Assembly (NCBI GenBank): GCA_938010745.1 | Contig: CALLVF010000007.1 | Span: 1-27,061, forward strand | Reading direction: 5' to 3' | Length of the DNA stretch: 27,061 bases | Source of the DNA: an uncultured Patescibacteria group bacterium | GTDB taxonomy: Bacteria > Patescibacteriota > Microgenomatia > UBA1406 > GWC2-37-13 | Shown here: in pieces, positions 16,180 to 24,362 of the stretch | How the letters are laid out: each line of letters opens with the position of its first letter | Position numbering within the stretch: the first letter of the stretch is position 1 | Notes under the pieces: model-generated | The model's input: only the letters and a program-made list of their open reading frames with translations | Database searches by the model: none | Told to the model about the DNA's origin: nothing | Program-made: the position numbers and the translations under genes

Positions 16180-17961
16180 TTAAGAAACAGCCCTTATTGA
16201 TTGATAAGTTACTCTTGTTAAATAAAATAAATTTGAAAAAGGTACTCCAATATAATCTTTACCTATCTCTTGCTCCTTAGTATGATCAATAACTAAAACT
16301 TGCTCACCGGCTTTATAATGAAAATATTCTGATCCTTTTTTTCTTCTATTAAAAACAACATATACAACCCTTGCTTTAGCTTCTGGATTATTTTCATTCA
16401 ATTCTATAGCAATACTATTAACATTTTGACCACCTAAAAGAGTCATTCCACCTTCAACTAATAACACCCCACCATCAGGCTTTAAAAAATCTAAAGCATT
16501 TCTTATCATCTGCCATCTTTTATTAAGATCGCCCACGCAAGCAACTGTGCCTCTTAAAGTCACTAAATCACTTTTTTTAATATCTAACATCTTAGTTAAT
16601 TCTTTTTCCGTTAAATCAGTTTGACCTAAAAAAACACCTTTTCCTCTAAGATCGTTTCTCCATTGAATTATTTCTTGTAATTCTTTTTCTGCTAAAAATT
16701 CATTATCAGGATAGTTAGAATATTTTTCGTGGGAAAAAACACCATCTTTTCCTCTTTTAAATCTTTCAATAGAATAATTCTTCGGATCATCAGATAAAGA
16801 TTTAGGATCTAAAATATCAACAATATGATTTACTTCTACTAATATACCATTTTCTTCTAATCTTTTAATAAGATCATAAAAAGAAGCTCCTAAAGCTCCA
16901 AAACCTAAATCTGATACTGTTAATTTTTGTCTCCCTTTAAAGTGATCTAATAATGCCCTTTCATCATATCTGCCAGAAATTTCTCTTACTTTATTACTTG
17001 GTGCCAGGAAATCAAAAAAATCACTATATTCTAAAGCCTTAAGGAGAAAAGATTTCCATTCTTCGACAGTAAATTTTTCAATATTTCCAGCATCTATTAA
17101 ACCGTGATTTGTCAAAATCATAAGAATATGATCAAAAAGATACAAAACTCCATTATGTTCTCCTCTTAACATTTTCTCAACAACAACCATCAGACCTTGA
17201 AAATATCTTGAACCAAACTCTCTTATTTTATTATTTTGATCTTGATTCTCATAATTCTCATATTGTATTTCTTTATAACTTTTTAACAAAGATTTAAAGG
17301 CTTCAGTTAATTTTTGAGGAATTAATCTTCCTGATTCATTAAAAGATTTACATGCTTGATTATGATTAAATAATAAACCAAAAAAATAAATTGATTCTAA
17401 TTCATTTAAACTATTATCTTTCTTTTGGTGATGAAAATTATCTACATAATTACTAAATTCAAAAAATCCAGGTTTTGCTTGAGTAAAATTCATAGAACCA
17501 AATTCAAGATTAGTCGAGACTAATTGAGATGCTAAAATTAGAGTTGCTAATTTATCTTTATCCCCTGCATAAGTTTGATTAATTTCTTGAAGTAAACTAG
17601 CTATTAACAATGAAGCTATTTTATCTTCAAATTCATAAGATCTAACATACTGTCCTTTTTCATCAAATTGTCTTACTTCATTAGGTAAAATATTATAATA
17701 AAATGAAAAAGGAAAATTGTAAAGACCTTCTATATGAGGATAAATATACGATTCCATTCCACCTAATAAATATTCAAAATAAGAAGGAATTGAGCCATTA
17801 TCTCTTTTTAAAATCAAATAAATAAAACGTCTTCTAAAATCATTAGTTAATACAAGATTATAAAAATCATTGTTACATTTATAAATATCTCCAAAAAATC
17901 CTTTAAATTCACATAAAAATTTTTTTATCACTGTTTTTGTTGATTTTTCAATTTCTTTCAT
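16180..17961 (-). CDS. Large protein with methyltransferase-like C-terminal domain
   Basis: 593 residues, not recognised as a named family. The first ~330 residues are mostly helical and rich in Phe, Tyr and Asn with no membrane span. From about 345 a Rossmann-type domain appears: KLTVSDLGFGALGASF resembles the AdoMet-binding loop (D351, G353, G355), VDILDP (381-386) could hold the ribose-binding acidic residue, and CVGDLNKRW, then FLKPDGGVLLVEGG (492-505), resembles the late strand of class I methyltransferases. Substrate unknown. It is alone on its strand. The minus-strand promoter at 17980 would give a leader of about 12 nt. Confidence 0.7.
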   Translation of the reverse strand: MKEIEKSTKTVIKKFLCEFKGFFGDIYKCNNDFYNLVLTNDFRRRFIYLILKRDNGSIPSYFEYLLGGMESYIYPHIEGLYNFPFSFYYNILPNEVRQFDEKGQYVRSYEFEDKIASLLIASLLQEINQTYAGDKDKLATLILASQLVSTNLEFGSMNFTQAKPGFFEFSNYVDNFHHQKKDNSLNELESIYFFGLLFNHNQACKSFNESGRLIPQKLTEAFKSLLKSYKEIQYENYENQDQNNKIREFGSRYFQGLMVVVEKMLRGEHNGVLYLFDHILMILTNHGLIDAGNIEKFTVEEWKSFLLKALEYSDFFDFLAPSNKVREISGRYDERALLDHFKGRQKLTVSDLGFGALGASFYDLIKRLEENGILVEVNHIVDILDPKSLSDDPKNYSIERFKRGKDGVFSHEKYSNYPDNEFLAEKELQEIIQWRNDLRGKGVFLGQTDLTEKELTKMLDIKKSDLVTLRGTVACVGDLNKRWQMIRNALDFLKPDGGVLLVEGGMTLLGGQNVNSIAIELNENNPEAKARVVYVVFNRRKKGSEYFHYKAGEQVLVIDHTKEQEIGKDYIGVPFSNLFYLTRVTYQSIRAVS

Positions 17962-17979
17962 GTACTTATTTACCTTAAT

Positions 17980-18007
17980 ATAATATCAAAATATCCCTAA
18001 ATAGCAA
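17980..18007 (-). promoter_or_regulatory. Promoter of the methyltransferase-like gene
   Basis: On the minus strand, TTGCTA (18007-18002), 16-nt spacer, TATTAT (17985-17980), with an extended TGn (TGATATTAT). The predicted start is near 17973, about 12 nt before the ATG at 17961. Confidence 0.55.
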
Positions 18008-18076
18008 GTTAATTTATCCAAACTCCAAGGTTATGCGGGTTGTATAGTAATTATTAATTTGTTATTATAGTAACTT

Positions 18077-18538
18077 ATGACCTTTCAAAAACTTTCCTGG
18101 CATTCTTTTTACGAAGAATGTCTTTTTTTGGGTAAAAAAATTTTGGACAAAAAAATAAAGATTGACCGTATTATGGCTATTTACCGTTGTGGTTTGGTCC
18201 CGGCAAGAATTTTATCTGATTTTTTATCTTTGCCTATCTCCAATATCGTCATCTCATCATACTCTAATCTTAAACAACTCCATGAACCAGAGATTATTCA
18301 AGTTGCCCTTTTTTCCTGGCACAAAGAAAATCTTTTAATCGTTGATGAAGTATCAGATAGAGAAAAAACTTTTAAAAGAGCCCTTAAATACTTTAAAAAC
18401 AAAAACACCGGCAAAATTTATACTACATCAGTTTATATTAAACCAAAAACCAGTTTTATCCCGGATTTTTATATCAAATCAATTGATGCCTGGATTTTTT
18501 TCCTTACGATCTTAAAGAAACCTATCAAGCCATCCTAA
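18077..18538 (+). CDS. Phosphoribosyltransferase (Gpt/XPRT-like), frame interrupted near the end
   Basis: Type I phosphoribosyltransferase that should join a purine base (or similar) to PRPP. The core is intact: DRIMAIYRCGLVPARILSDFL (30-50), then the PRPP-binding loop NLLIVDEVSDREKTF (85-99), with D90/E91 in place of the usual DD and Glu where Gly is common. In this frame the protein ends DAWIFFLTILKKPIKPS, but shifting by -1 at the T7 tract (18495-18501) gives DAWIFFPYDLKET and 38 further residues to a stop at 18618. Relatives commonly end in DAW..FP(W/Y), so the shifted end is the ancestral one. The cause may be a true indel, a sequencing error, or frameshifting. Confidence 0.82.
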   Translation: MTFQKLSWHSFYEECLFLGKKILDKKIKIDRIMAIYRCGLVPARILSDFLSLPISNIVISSYSNLKQLHEPEIIQVALFSWHKENLLIVDEVSDREKTFKRALKYFKNKNTGKIYTTSVYIKPKTSFIPDFYIKSIDAWIFFLTILKKPIKPS

Positions 18539-18618
18539 AACAAGAAAAAAACAAAACCAAAGCTTTAAAAAAATTAAAAGAGATTTTTTTAAAAAATGGG
18601 ATAAAGACAATTAATTAA
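18496..18618 (+). other. -1 frame extension of the phosphoribosyltransferase after a slippery heptamer
   Basis: The heptamer T TTT TTC (18496-18502) sits in exactly the X XXY YYZ phase used in -1 frameshifting. From there the -1 frame is open to TAA at 18616-18618 and encodes a helical, lysine-rich end (for example YQAILKQEKNKTKALKK). The next gene begins 26 nt later. Confidence 0.75.
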
Positions 18619-18643
18619 AAGGAACACCCCTTAATAATTTGTT

Positions 18644-19012
18644 ATGAAATACCAAACTGCCCCCGAGATAAAAAAGCAGATAAAACTATTAGTAAAACAA
18701 CTTAAACTTAACCATATTAAAATCAACAATATCCATTGTATCCGCTCATTTGATGCCAAAATGCGAGCAATTGCTCGTATATGGGGAATGAGCAAACTTT
18801 TCAAAGAAGTTGCTGGTCTTGAGCCTCATTATATCATCGAAGTCAACGCTCATCGCTTTGATAAATTATCCGATCGTGAAAAAATTAAAACATTAATCCA
18901 TGAACTATTGCATATCCCAAAAACTTTCTCAGGTGCTCTTCTTTCTCACAAAGGAAGATATCATCAAATAAATGATAAAATAACGGAAAAGTTGTTATTA
19001 AATTTAAAATGA
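18644..19012 (+). CDS. Small HExxH metallopeptidase (phage metallopeptidase-like)
   Basis: 122 residues. A zincin motif HELLH is at 86-90 (zinc ligands H86 and H90, catalytic E87), with further His at 102 and 107 (SHKGRYH) as the likely third ligand. The compact size and the pattern KIKTLIHELLHIPKTFSG resemble the putative phage metallopeptidase family, also widespread in small-genome bacteria; a phage origin is not implied by anything nearby. It follows the extended phosphoribosyltransferase frame by 26 nt on the same strand, so co-transcription is likely. An AAAAGGA sequence lies about 20 nt upstream, too far to be a standard ribosome binding site. Confidence 0.75.
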   Translation: MKYQTAPEIKKQIKLLVKQLKLNHIKINNIHCIRSFDAKMRAIARIWGMSKLFKEVAGLEPHYIIEVNAHRFDKLSDREKIKTLIHELLHIPKTFSGALLSHKGRYHQINDKITEKLLLNLK

Positions 19013-19179
19013 CTAAAACTGAAAAGACTAAAAATTCATAAAATTTAAAAAAGGCAGTCTTTTTCAATAAATTAAATTTAAACTTTGCTTAAAAAAGAAT
19101 AAAAAAACTTTGACTTGAAATGGATCAATTTATAATTGATTGTTATTAGCTATTAAATTATATTTTATTGAGTTTTTTA

Positions 19180-19185
19180 TATAAT
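19180..19185 (+). promoter_or_regulatory. -10 box of the LCP gene
   Basis: TATAAT at 19180-19185 with a weak -35 candidate (TTATAT, 16-nt spacer). The predicted start near 19192 is 2 nt before the ATG at 19194. An alternative upstream promoter is TTGACT (19110) with TATAAT (19131), spacer 15. Confidence 0.5.
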
Positions 19186-19193
19186 TAAAAATA

Positions 19194-20354
19194 ATGAAAA
19201 AAGTCAGCGCTGCATTGCTGGGAATAATTTTGGCAACAGTTTTTTTTGTTGTTTTTAAATTTAGCCAGTTTTACCAAAAAATCTATACCCCTCAAAAAAA
19301 CCATCTTACCAAAGAAAAGCAATCTTACAACATTCTTCTTTTAGGTTACGCTGGAGGAAAACACGATGGCGCTTATTTGACCGATACAATCTTGTTTTTG
19401 CATTTTAACTTAGCTAGTAAATCAGCCGTTTTAGTTTCTCTACCCCGTGATCTTTGGGTTAAAGTCCCAACCCAAAATGGAGAAAATTTTCACACAAAAA
19501 TAAACAGTCTTTACCAGATGGAGCTTTTTCCTAAAAATTATCCAACCGTTCCTAAAAATTATTCATTCAAGAAAGTTTTTTCCTCTATTTTTGGTTTACC
19601 AATAGATAACTATGTGGCTTTAAATTTTGCCGGTTTTAAAAAAGCTATTGATATTTTAGGAGGCGTGGACATAAATGTTGAGAAGTCATTCACTGACTAT
19701 CAGTACCCAATTGATGGCAAAGAGAATGATATTTGTAATGAGGAAACAGAAAAGCTTTTTAAAGAGGCACAAACCTTTCTTCAACAAGAAGACAACGCTC
19801 AAGATAAAGAAAAAATATTAAAAGATAATCCTAAACTTGATGAGTTTTTAAAAAACTCAACAGAATCGCCTCATCTGGCTTTTCCTTGCCGATACGAAAC
19901 ATTAACCTTTAAAAAGGGTAAAACCCACATGAATGGCGATTTAGCTTTAAAGTATGTTCGCTCCCGTCATTCTTTAGATGATGGTGGGGATTTTGCAAGA
20001 GCGCGAAGACAGCAACTTTTGCTTGAGGCAGTTAAAGAAAAAGCATTAAGTTTGGGAGTTATTCCCAAAATTATCCCTCTTCTTGAGGAGTTAGGAGATA
20101 ATTTAAAAACGGATATTGATCTTGATCAGATAAAAAAATTTACCAAAGAGGCGGCTTTTGCGTCTCATTATCAGGTTAAAAGTTTTGTTCTTTCAACGGA
20201 AAATTATCTTCAATCATCAATTTCAGATGACGGTCAATATATTTTAATTCCCAAAGAAGGAGAAAATCAATGGGAGAAAATCCAAAAAGCAATCCAGCTT
20301 CTTATAAAAGGGATTGATCCCACAAACCTCTCTCCCTCCCCCAACCCCACTTAA
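19194..20354 (+). CDS. LytR-CpsA-Psr (LCP) family protein
   Basis: LCP enzymes transfer undecaprenyl-linked glycopolymers onto the cell wall or proteins, acting outside the membrane. An N-terminal membrane anchor spans about residues 5-24. The LCP domain begins YNILLLGYAGG (45-55), then LTDTILFLHF (D64) and SLPRDLWV (R85, D86), the conserved Arg/Asp set that holds the lipid pyrophosphate; NYVALNFAGFKKAIDILGGVDI and the C-terminal YVRSRH...DFARARRQQ block are diagnostic. A ~50-residue acidic insertion (about 178-228, KLFKEAQTF) lies before the last block. It has no other wall genes beside it, but together with the glycosyltransferase run it suggests a surface glycan is attached to the envelope. 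Confidence 0.92.
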   Translation: MKKVSAALLGIILATVFFVVFKFSQFYQKIYTPQKNHLTKEKQSYNILLLGYAGGKHDGAYLTDTILFLHFNLASKSAVLVSLPRDLWVKVPTQNGENFHTKINSLYQMELFPKNYPTVPKNYSFKKVFSSIFGLPIDNYVALNFAGFKKAIDILGGVDINVEKSFTDYQYPIDGKENDICNEETEKLFKEAQTFLQQEDNAQDKEKILKDNPKLDEFLKNSTESPHLAFPCRYETLTFKKGKTHMNGDLALKYVRSRHSLDDGGDFARARRQQLLLEAVKEKALSLGVIPKIIPLLEELGDNLKTDIDLDQIKKFTKEAAFASHYQVKSFVLSTENYLQSSISDDGQYILIPKEGENQWEKIQKAIQLLIKGIDPTNLSPSPNPT

Positions 20355-20693
20355 AATCATTAACAACTTATTATACTAATACTAAATAGTAAATGACAAA
20401 TAGTAAATAGAAAATGGAAATTCGTTATTCGTTATACTTTATTAGTAATTTGTCATTTAACATTTGTCATTTGAAATTTGATATTTGATATTGGATTATT
20501 GGACATGCCTGCTTTGCCCTATGCGAAGCATTTTGGACAGGTATTTAATATTAGATATTAGTAATTAGAAATTATACGTTCCACGTTATACGTTATACAT
20601 AGTGAATTTTGAAAGTTTATAAAGTTAAATGTTAGATGTTAAGTGTTTATAGATACCATAGATATTATCTGTTAAAATATTATTAAAATCTAT
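20355..20693. repeat. Intergenic repeat region with a G+C-rich hairpin
   Basis: 339 bases without a gene. It holds words such as aaatgacaaatagtaaatag, acatttgtcatttga and ttagatgttaagtg; 20611-20650 is the reverse complement of part of 12203-12247. In the middle lies a G+C-rich foldback, GCTTTGC-CCTAT-GCGAAGC (about 20512-20530), flanked by cctg and cagg. Confidence 0.7.
20670..20678 (+). promoter_or_regulatory. Extended -10 box before rpe
   Basis: TGtTAAAAT at 20670-20678 (TGn plus TAAAAT). The predicted start near 20685 leaves about 9 nt before the ATG at 20694. Confidence 0.45.
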
Positions 20694-21332
20694 ATGGTTC
20701 AAATTATCCCCTCAATCATTGCCAAAAATCAAAAAGAACTTGAGGAAAAAATTAACTTGCTTGATTCATCAGCTAATATATTTCAATTGGATATTATGGA
20801 TGAAAAATTTGTTTCCAATCGCTCACTTGATTTTGAATTTCTTCTTCCTCAAAATCCCCAACTTCACTTTGAAGCTCATTTGATGGTGACTGAACCTGAA
20901 AAATGGATCAAAAATTATTGGCAAAAAGTGGAAACAATTTTAGCTCCTATTGAAGCATGTCAGCAACCGGGTAAAATTTTAAAATTTTTAAAAAACAAAA
21001 AGAAATTTGGTTTTGCCTTAAATCCCCAGACACCAGTTGAAAGAATCAAAAATTTTCTTGGACAAATTGATCAGGTTTTAATTTTAACTGTTGAACCAGG
21101 TTTTTATGGAGGAAAATTTTTGCCCCAGACTCTGCAAAAAGTTAAAGTTCTTCGTCAGTTAAAACCTAATCTTGATATTGAAGTTGACGGTGGGATAAAT
21201 ACGGGAACCATCAAAATGGCAATTGAGGCAGGAGCCAATCTTTTAGTTTCTGGATCATATATTTTTAATTCAAAAAATCCAAAAAAAGCTTGGGAGGATT
21301 TACAAAAAATAATCAATGCAAATTTAAAATGA
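20694..21332 (+). CDS. rpe: Ribulose-phosphate 3-epimerase-like protein
   Basis: Interconverts ribulose-5-P and xylulose-5-P in the pentose phosphate pathway. The TIM-barrel motifs are in order: IIPSIIAKN (4-12), QLDIMDEKFVSN (31-42), HLMV (62-65), VEPGFYGGKF (133-142, phosphate site, usually VNPGFGGQ) and VDGGIN (164-169). Of the four metal ligands in well-studied Rpe enzymes (His, Asp, His, Asp), three are present (D33, H62, D165) and the first His is Gln (Q31). It overlaps the transketolase start by 4 nt (ATGA), and that pairing supports the assignment. The His-to-Gln change leaves some doubt about metal use or exact substrate. Confidence 0.85.
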   Translation: MVQIIPSIIAKNQKELEEKINLLDSSANIFQLDIMDEKFVSNRSLDFEFLLPQNPQLHFEAHLMVTEPEKWIKNYWQKVETILAPIEACQQPGKILKFLKNKKKFGFALNPQTPVERIKNFLGQIDQVLILTVEPGFYGGKFLPQTLQKVKVLRQLKPNLDIEVDGGINTGTIKMAIEAGANLLVSGSYIFNSKNPKKAWEDLQKIINANLK

Positions 21333-23185
21333 ACGAAAATATCAATAGAGAAAAATTAGAAAAAATTGCCAAATTCATCCGTTATCTTATCCTTACTTCA
21401 ACCACTGAAGCTGGCTCTGGTCATCCAACCTCTTGTTTATCAGCTGTTGAGCTTTTAACCACCTTATTTTTTGCCGGCTTTTTTCAAGCTGATCTTGATG
21501 ACCCTCAAAATCCAGTCAACGACCGGTTAATTTTCTCCAAAGGTCATGCCGCTCCCCTTCTTTACGCTCTTTATACTGTGGCTGGAAAAGTAAGTATCAA
21601 ACAATTATTAACTTTAAGAAAATTTTCCTCTCCTCTTGAGGGCCACCCCATTCCCTCTTTTCCATTTGTCCAGGTGGCAACTGGATCATTGGGGCAAGGT
21701 TTATCAATTGGTGTTGGCATGGCTTTAAATGGAAAATATCTAGATAAAATTCCCTATCGTACATTCGTTCTTTTAGGTGATAGTGAGATGAGTGAAGGGT
21801 CAAACTGGGAAGCCATTCAAATTGCCTCTTATTATCGATTAGATAATCTTATCGGCATTATTGATGTTAATCGTTTAGGACAAAGGGGGGAGACAATGTA
21901 TGCTCACAATATCAAAGCCTATCAAAAACGAATTGAGGCTTTTGGCTGGCGAACTTTTCTCGTTGAGGATGGTCACTCATTTGATCAAATAAGCAAAGCC
22001 TACAGTGAAGCTTTGAAGAGCAAAAATCAGCCATCAATTATTATCGCCAAAACCATCAAAGGCAAAGGGATAAGCTTTCTTGAGGGCAAAAACGGCTATC
22101 ATGGAAAAGCTTTAAACAAAAACCAACTAGAACAGGCTTTAAAAGAATTATCGCCTGTTGATACCATGATTAAAGAAGAATTAAAAAAACCTTCAATTTT
22201 TGTTAATACTTACCCAAAAAGCCAAAATACAAGTCAAAAGTTATCTTTAAGCTACAAAAAAAAGGAATTAGTTTCTACTCGAAAAGCCTATGGCAATGCT
22301 TTGGTAAGAATTTTTCCGTATTTTCCTCAAATGGTGGTTTTAGATGCTGAGGTGTCAAACTCGACTTTTGCTCAAATTTTTAAAGAAAAATATCCAGAAA
22401 ATTTTTTTGAGATGTTTATTGCCGAGCAAAATATGGCGGCAGTAGCTTTGGGTTTATCTTCTTGCAAGAAAATTCCTTTTGCCTCAACTTTTGCCGCCTT
22501 TTGGGGTCGAGCTTTTGATCAAATTAGGATGAGTCAGTATTCACAGGCTAATATCAAATTTATTGGCTGCCATGCCGGCGTATCAGTTGGTGAAGATGGC
22601 CCATCACAAATGGGCCTTGAAGATATAGCTATTTTTCGCTCAATTTTGGAAAGCGCAGTTCTTTACTCAGCCGATGCTGTTTCAACCGAAAAGTTGGTTG
22701 AGGAAGCAGCCAAATATCAAGGAATTGTCTATATAAGAACAACTCGTCCGGAAACGCCAATTATTTACAATGAAGACGAAACTTTTCCCATTGGTGGATG
22801 CAAAACATTGCGCCAAAGTGAAAAAGATCAAGTCAGTGTTGTTGCCGCTGGTATTACTTTACATGAGGCATTAAAAGCCTATGAGATATTAAAAAAAGAA
22901 AATATTTTCATAAGAGTAATTGATCTATACAGCGTCAAACCAATTGATGAGCAAACGTTGAAAGAAGCGGCTCGACAGACAAAAGCAATTGTAACTGTTG
23001 AGGATCACTACCCACAAGGGGGCATAGGTGAGGCAGTAGCCTCAACTTTAGCTCAAGAAAAAACTCCTATTTTTATAATGGCAGTTCAAAAACTTCCCAA
23101 AAGTGGTAGCTGGCAAAAGCTTTTGCAATATGAGGAAATTTGCGCTGACTCAATTGTTAAAAAGGTGAAAGAAATTGTAATTTAA
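21329..23185 (+). CDS. tkt: Transketolase
   Basis: Thiamine diphosphate enzyme moving two-carbon units between sugar phosphates. The N-terminal part has GSGHPTS (H32), FSKGHAAP (H73), GSLGQGLS (119-126) and the ThDP/Mg motif GDSEMSEGSNWE...DVNRLGQ (D151, N181). The second half has the pyrimidine-domain AEQNMAAVALGLS, then FAAFWGRAFDQIR and GEDGPSQM, and the C-terminal domain VVAAGITLHEAL. The two halves, separate in many archaea, are joined here in 618 residues. I chose the ATG at 21329, which overlaps the rpe stop; an earlier in-frame ATG at 21290 lies inside rpe and adds only non-homologous residues. Confidence 0.95.
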   Translation: MNENINREKLEKIAKFIRYLILTSTTEAGSGHPTSCLSAVELLTTLFFAGFFQADLDDPQNPVNDRLIFSKGHAAPLLYALYTVAGKVSIKQLLTLRKFSSPLEGHPIPSFPFVQVATGSLGQGLSIGVGMALNGKYLDKIPYRTFVLLGDSEMSEGSNWEAIQIASYYRLDNLIGIIDVNRLGQRGETMYAHNIKAYQKRIEAFGWRTFLVEDGHSFDQISKAYSEALKSKNQPSIIIAKTIKGKGISFLEGKNGYHGKALNKNQLEQALKELSPVDTMIKEELKKPSIFVNTYPKSQNTSQKLSLSYKKKELVSTRKAYGNALVRIFPYFPQMVVLDAEVSNSTFAQIFKEKYPENFFEMFIAEQNMAAVALGLSSCKKIPFASTFAAFWGRAFDQIRMSQYSQANIKFIGCHAGVSVGEDGPSQMGLEDIAIFRSILESAVLYSADAVSTEKLVEEAAKYQGIVYIRTTRPETPIIYNEDETFPIGGCKTLRQSEKDQVSVVAAGITLHEALKAYEILKKENIFIRVIDLYSVKPIDEQTLKEAARQTKAIVTVEDHYPQGGIGEAVASTLAQEKTPIFIMAVQKLPKSGSWQKLLQYEEICADSIVKKVKEIVI

Positions 23186-23378
23186 GCAAATTAATCTAAT
23201 TGCCTGCCTTCAAAACCCTTATAACCTAAAATCAAAAAAATAAATAATAAATCAGCTATCACAATAATCAATCACTAGTTTTCAATTTTCAAATTTGAAT
23301 TTTGAATTTTTAATTCTTAATTTTGAATTTTGTATTTTGAATTTGAAATCTGCATTTAAAATAAACCCACAAGATATT

Positions 23379-23412
23379 TTCTATCTTACCTGCAACCGCT
23401 GTCAAGATAGAA
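23379..23412 (+). terminator. Hairpin followed by T-run, possible tkt terminator
   Basis: TTCTATCTT (23379-23387) and AAGATAGAA (23404-23412) form a perfect 9-bp stem around a 16-nt loop, followed by TTTTTATT. A smaller related hairpin, CTATC-gcctaaca-GATAG, is at 23461-23478 and is also followed by T-rich sequence. They lie 200-290 nt after tkt. Confidence 0.5.
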
Positions 23413-23482
23413 TTTTTATTAATATTTACATCTTCAAATCAATATTTTCTATATTGACTGCTATCGCCTAACAGATAGAATT

Positions 23483-24000
23483 TTACTTTTTTTCAATCCC
23501 CGAGACTTCTTTTATAAAAAAATCAACTCCAGCCGATAAAACCTTAACATAAGAAGTGTTTTTAATGATTGAATAACAAGAATCAATTTAAATTTAAAAA
23601 AAACCCACACGGATTAAAAATGTTCGTTAACACTTCCATCATTGACAATTAAAACATTTTTTTTGGATAAGTAAGAACCAACTCTGTTAAAAAAGGGAAA
23701 AGTTGGCTCTGTAACTTCTTTACCTACTATCTAATTTGCATCTGGATTTGATAAGATAGAAGCTTTATAAAAATAAAGCCCTAACTCTTCACCCATCTTT
23801 AAAACAACCAAAAAAAGCTATAATTCAGGTATGACATCGTTTAGTATTTCTCTGAACAGGCGCATTTTAATCAATAATATTGTCCCCCCGCTATCTTTAA
23901 TCAAAGTCTTTTCCTAATTATAATTTAAACTTTAATTTGATCTATTAGGTCTTTATAATCGATATTTTCCCTATTTGAATTATTTTGATTGTTTTTTTTC
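23483..24000 (-). pseudogene. Decayed protein gene, family not recognised
   Basis: Minus-strand translation gives protein-like blocks broken by stops and shifts. In order: IDYKDLIDQIK (about 23970-23935), KTLIKDSGGTILLIKMRLF onward to DVIPEL (23910-23840), then in the same frame MGEELGLYFYKASILSNP, a stop, VTEPTFPFFNRVGSYLSKK with NVLIVNDGSV, a stop, and in a different frame SYVKVLSAGVDFFIKEV, ending GIEKK and a stop at 23483. Earlier debris (KFKEDEKFFEYGRLLN, about 24232-24178) suggests the gene once began further upstream. Amino-acid composition and block order are those of a real protein; I could not name it. Confidence 0.6.
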
Positions 24001-24362
24001 TCTAAGTAAAATTTTTTATATTATATGCTCCTAAATTAAGTAAAAAATTAATTAAGGAACCTTTCTTGTTTTATTTTAGGAAGTTATTTTTGCTTTTTTC
24101 TCGATTATTAATTTTGGTTGAAGCAAAGAAAAATTATAACTGATTTTTATTTTTAGCAACTAATTTTGTCTATTAGTTTAGTAATCTTCCATATTCAAAA
24201 AATTTTTCATCTTCTTTAAATTTTTTTCTATTGATAAAATATTTAAAATTTAAAAATAAATCAAGAAAATTCTCTCTCTGCTATGCGCTTTAATAAGTTA
24301 AATTTTTCCCTTTAAATAAACTAGAAAACATTCGCAAAGAACTAATCAATAATTTTTCCAAC

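Larger units (their letters stand above)
23186..24362. other. Long region without an intact gene
   Basis: About 1.2 kb between tkt and the tRNA-Ser. It holds repeat words at 23280-23350 (caattttcaaatttgaattttg type), two related hairpins at 23379-23478, and remains of a decayed minus-strand gene from 23483 to about 24235. No intact reading frame was found. Confidence 0.65.

Noticed and set aside
18644..19012. Prophage signal from the phage-type metallopeptidase
   Set aside because: No other phage gene, integrase or attachment site is visible; the family also occurs as a housekeeping-like gene in small-genome bacteria.
21290..21328. Upstream ATG for transketolase
   Set aside because: It lies within rpe and adds residues that do not fit the family; the 4-nt ATGA overlap at 21329 is the normal coupled arrangement.
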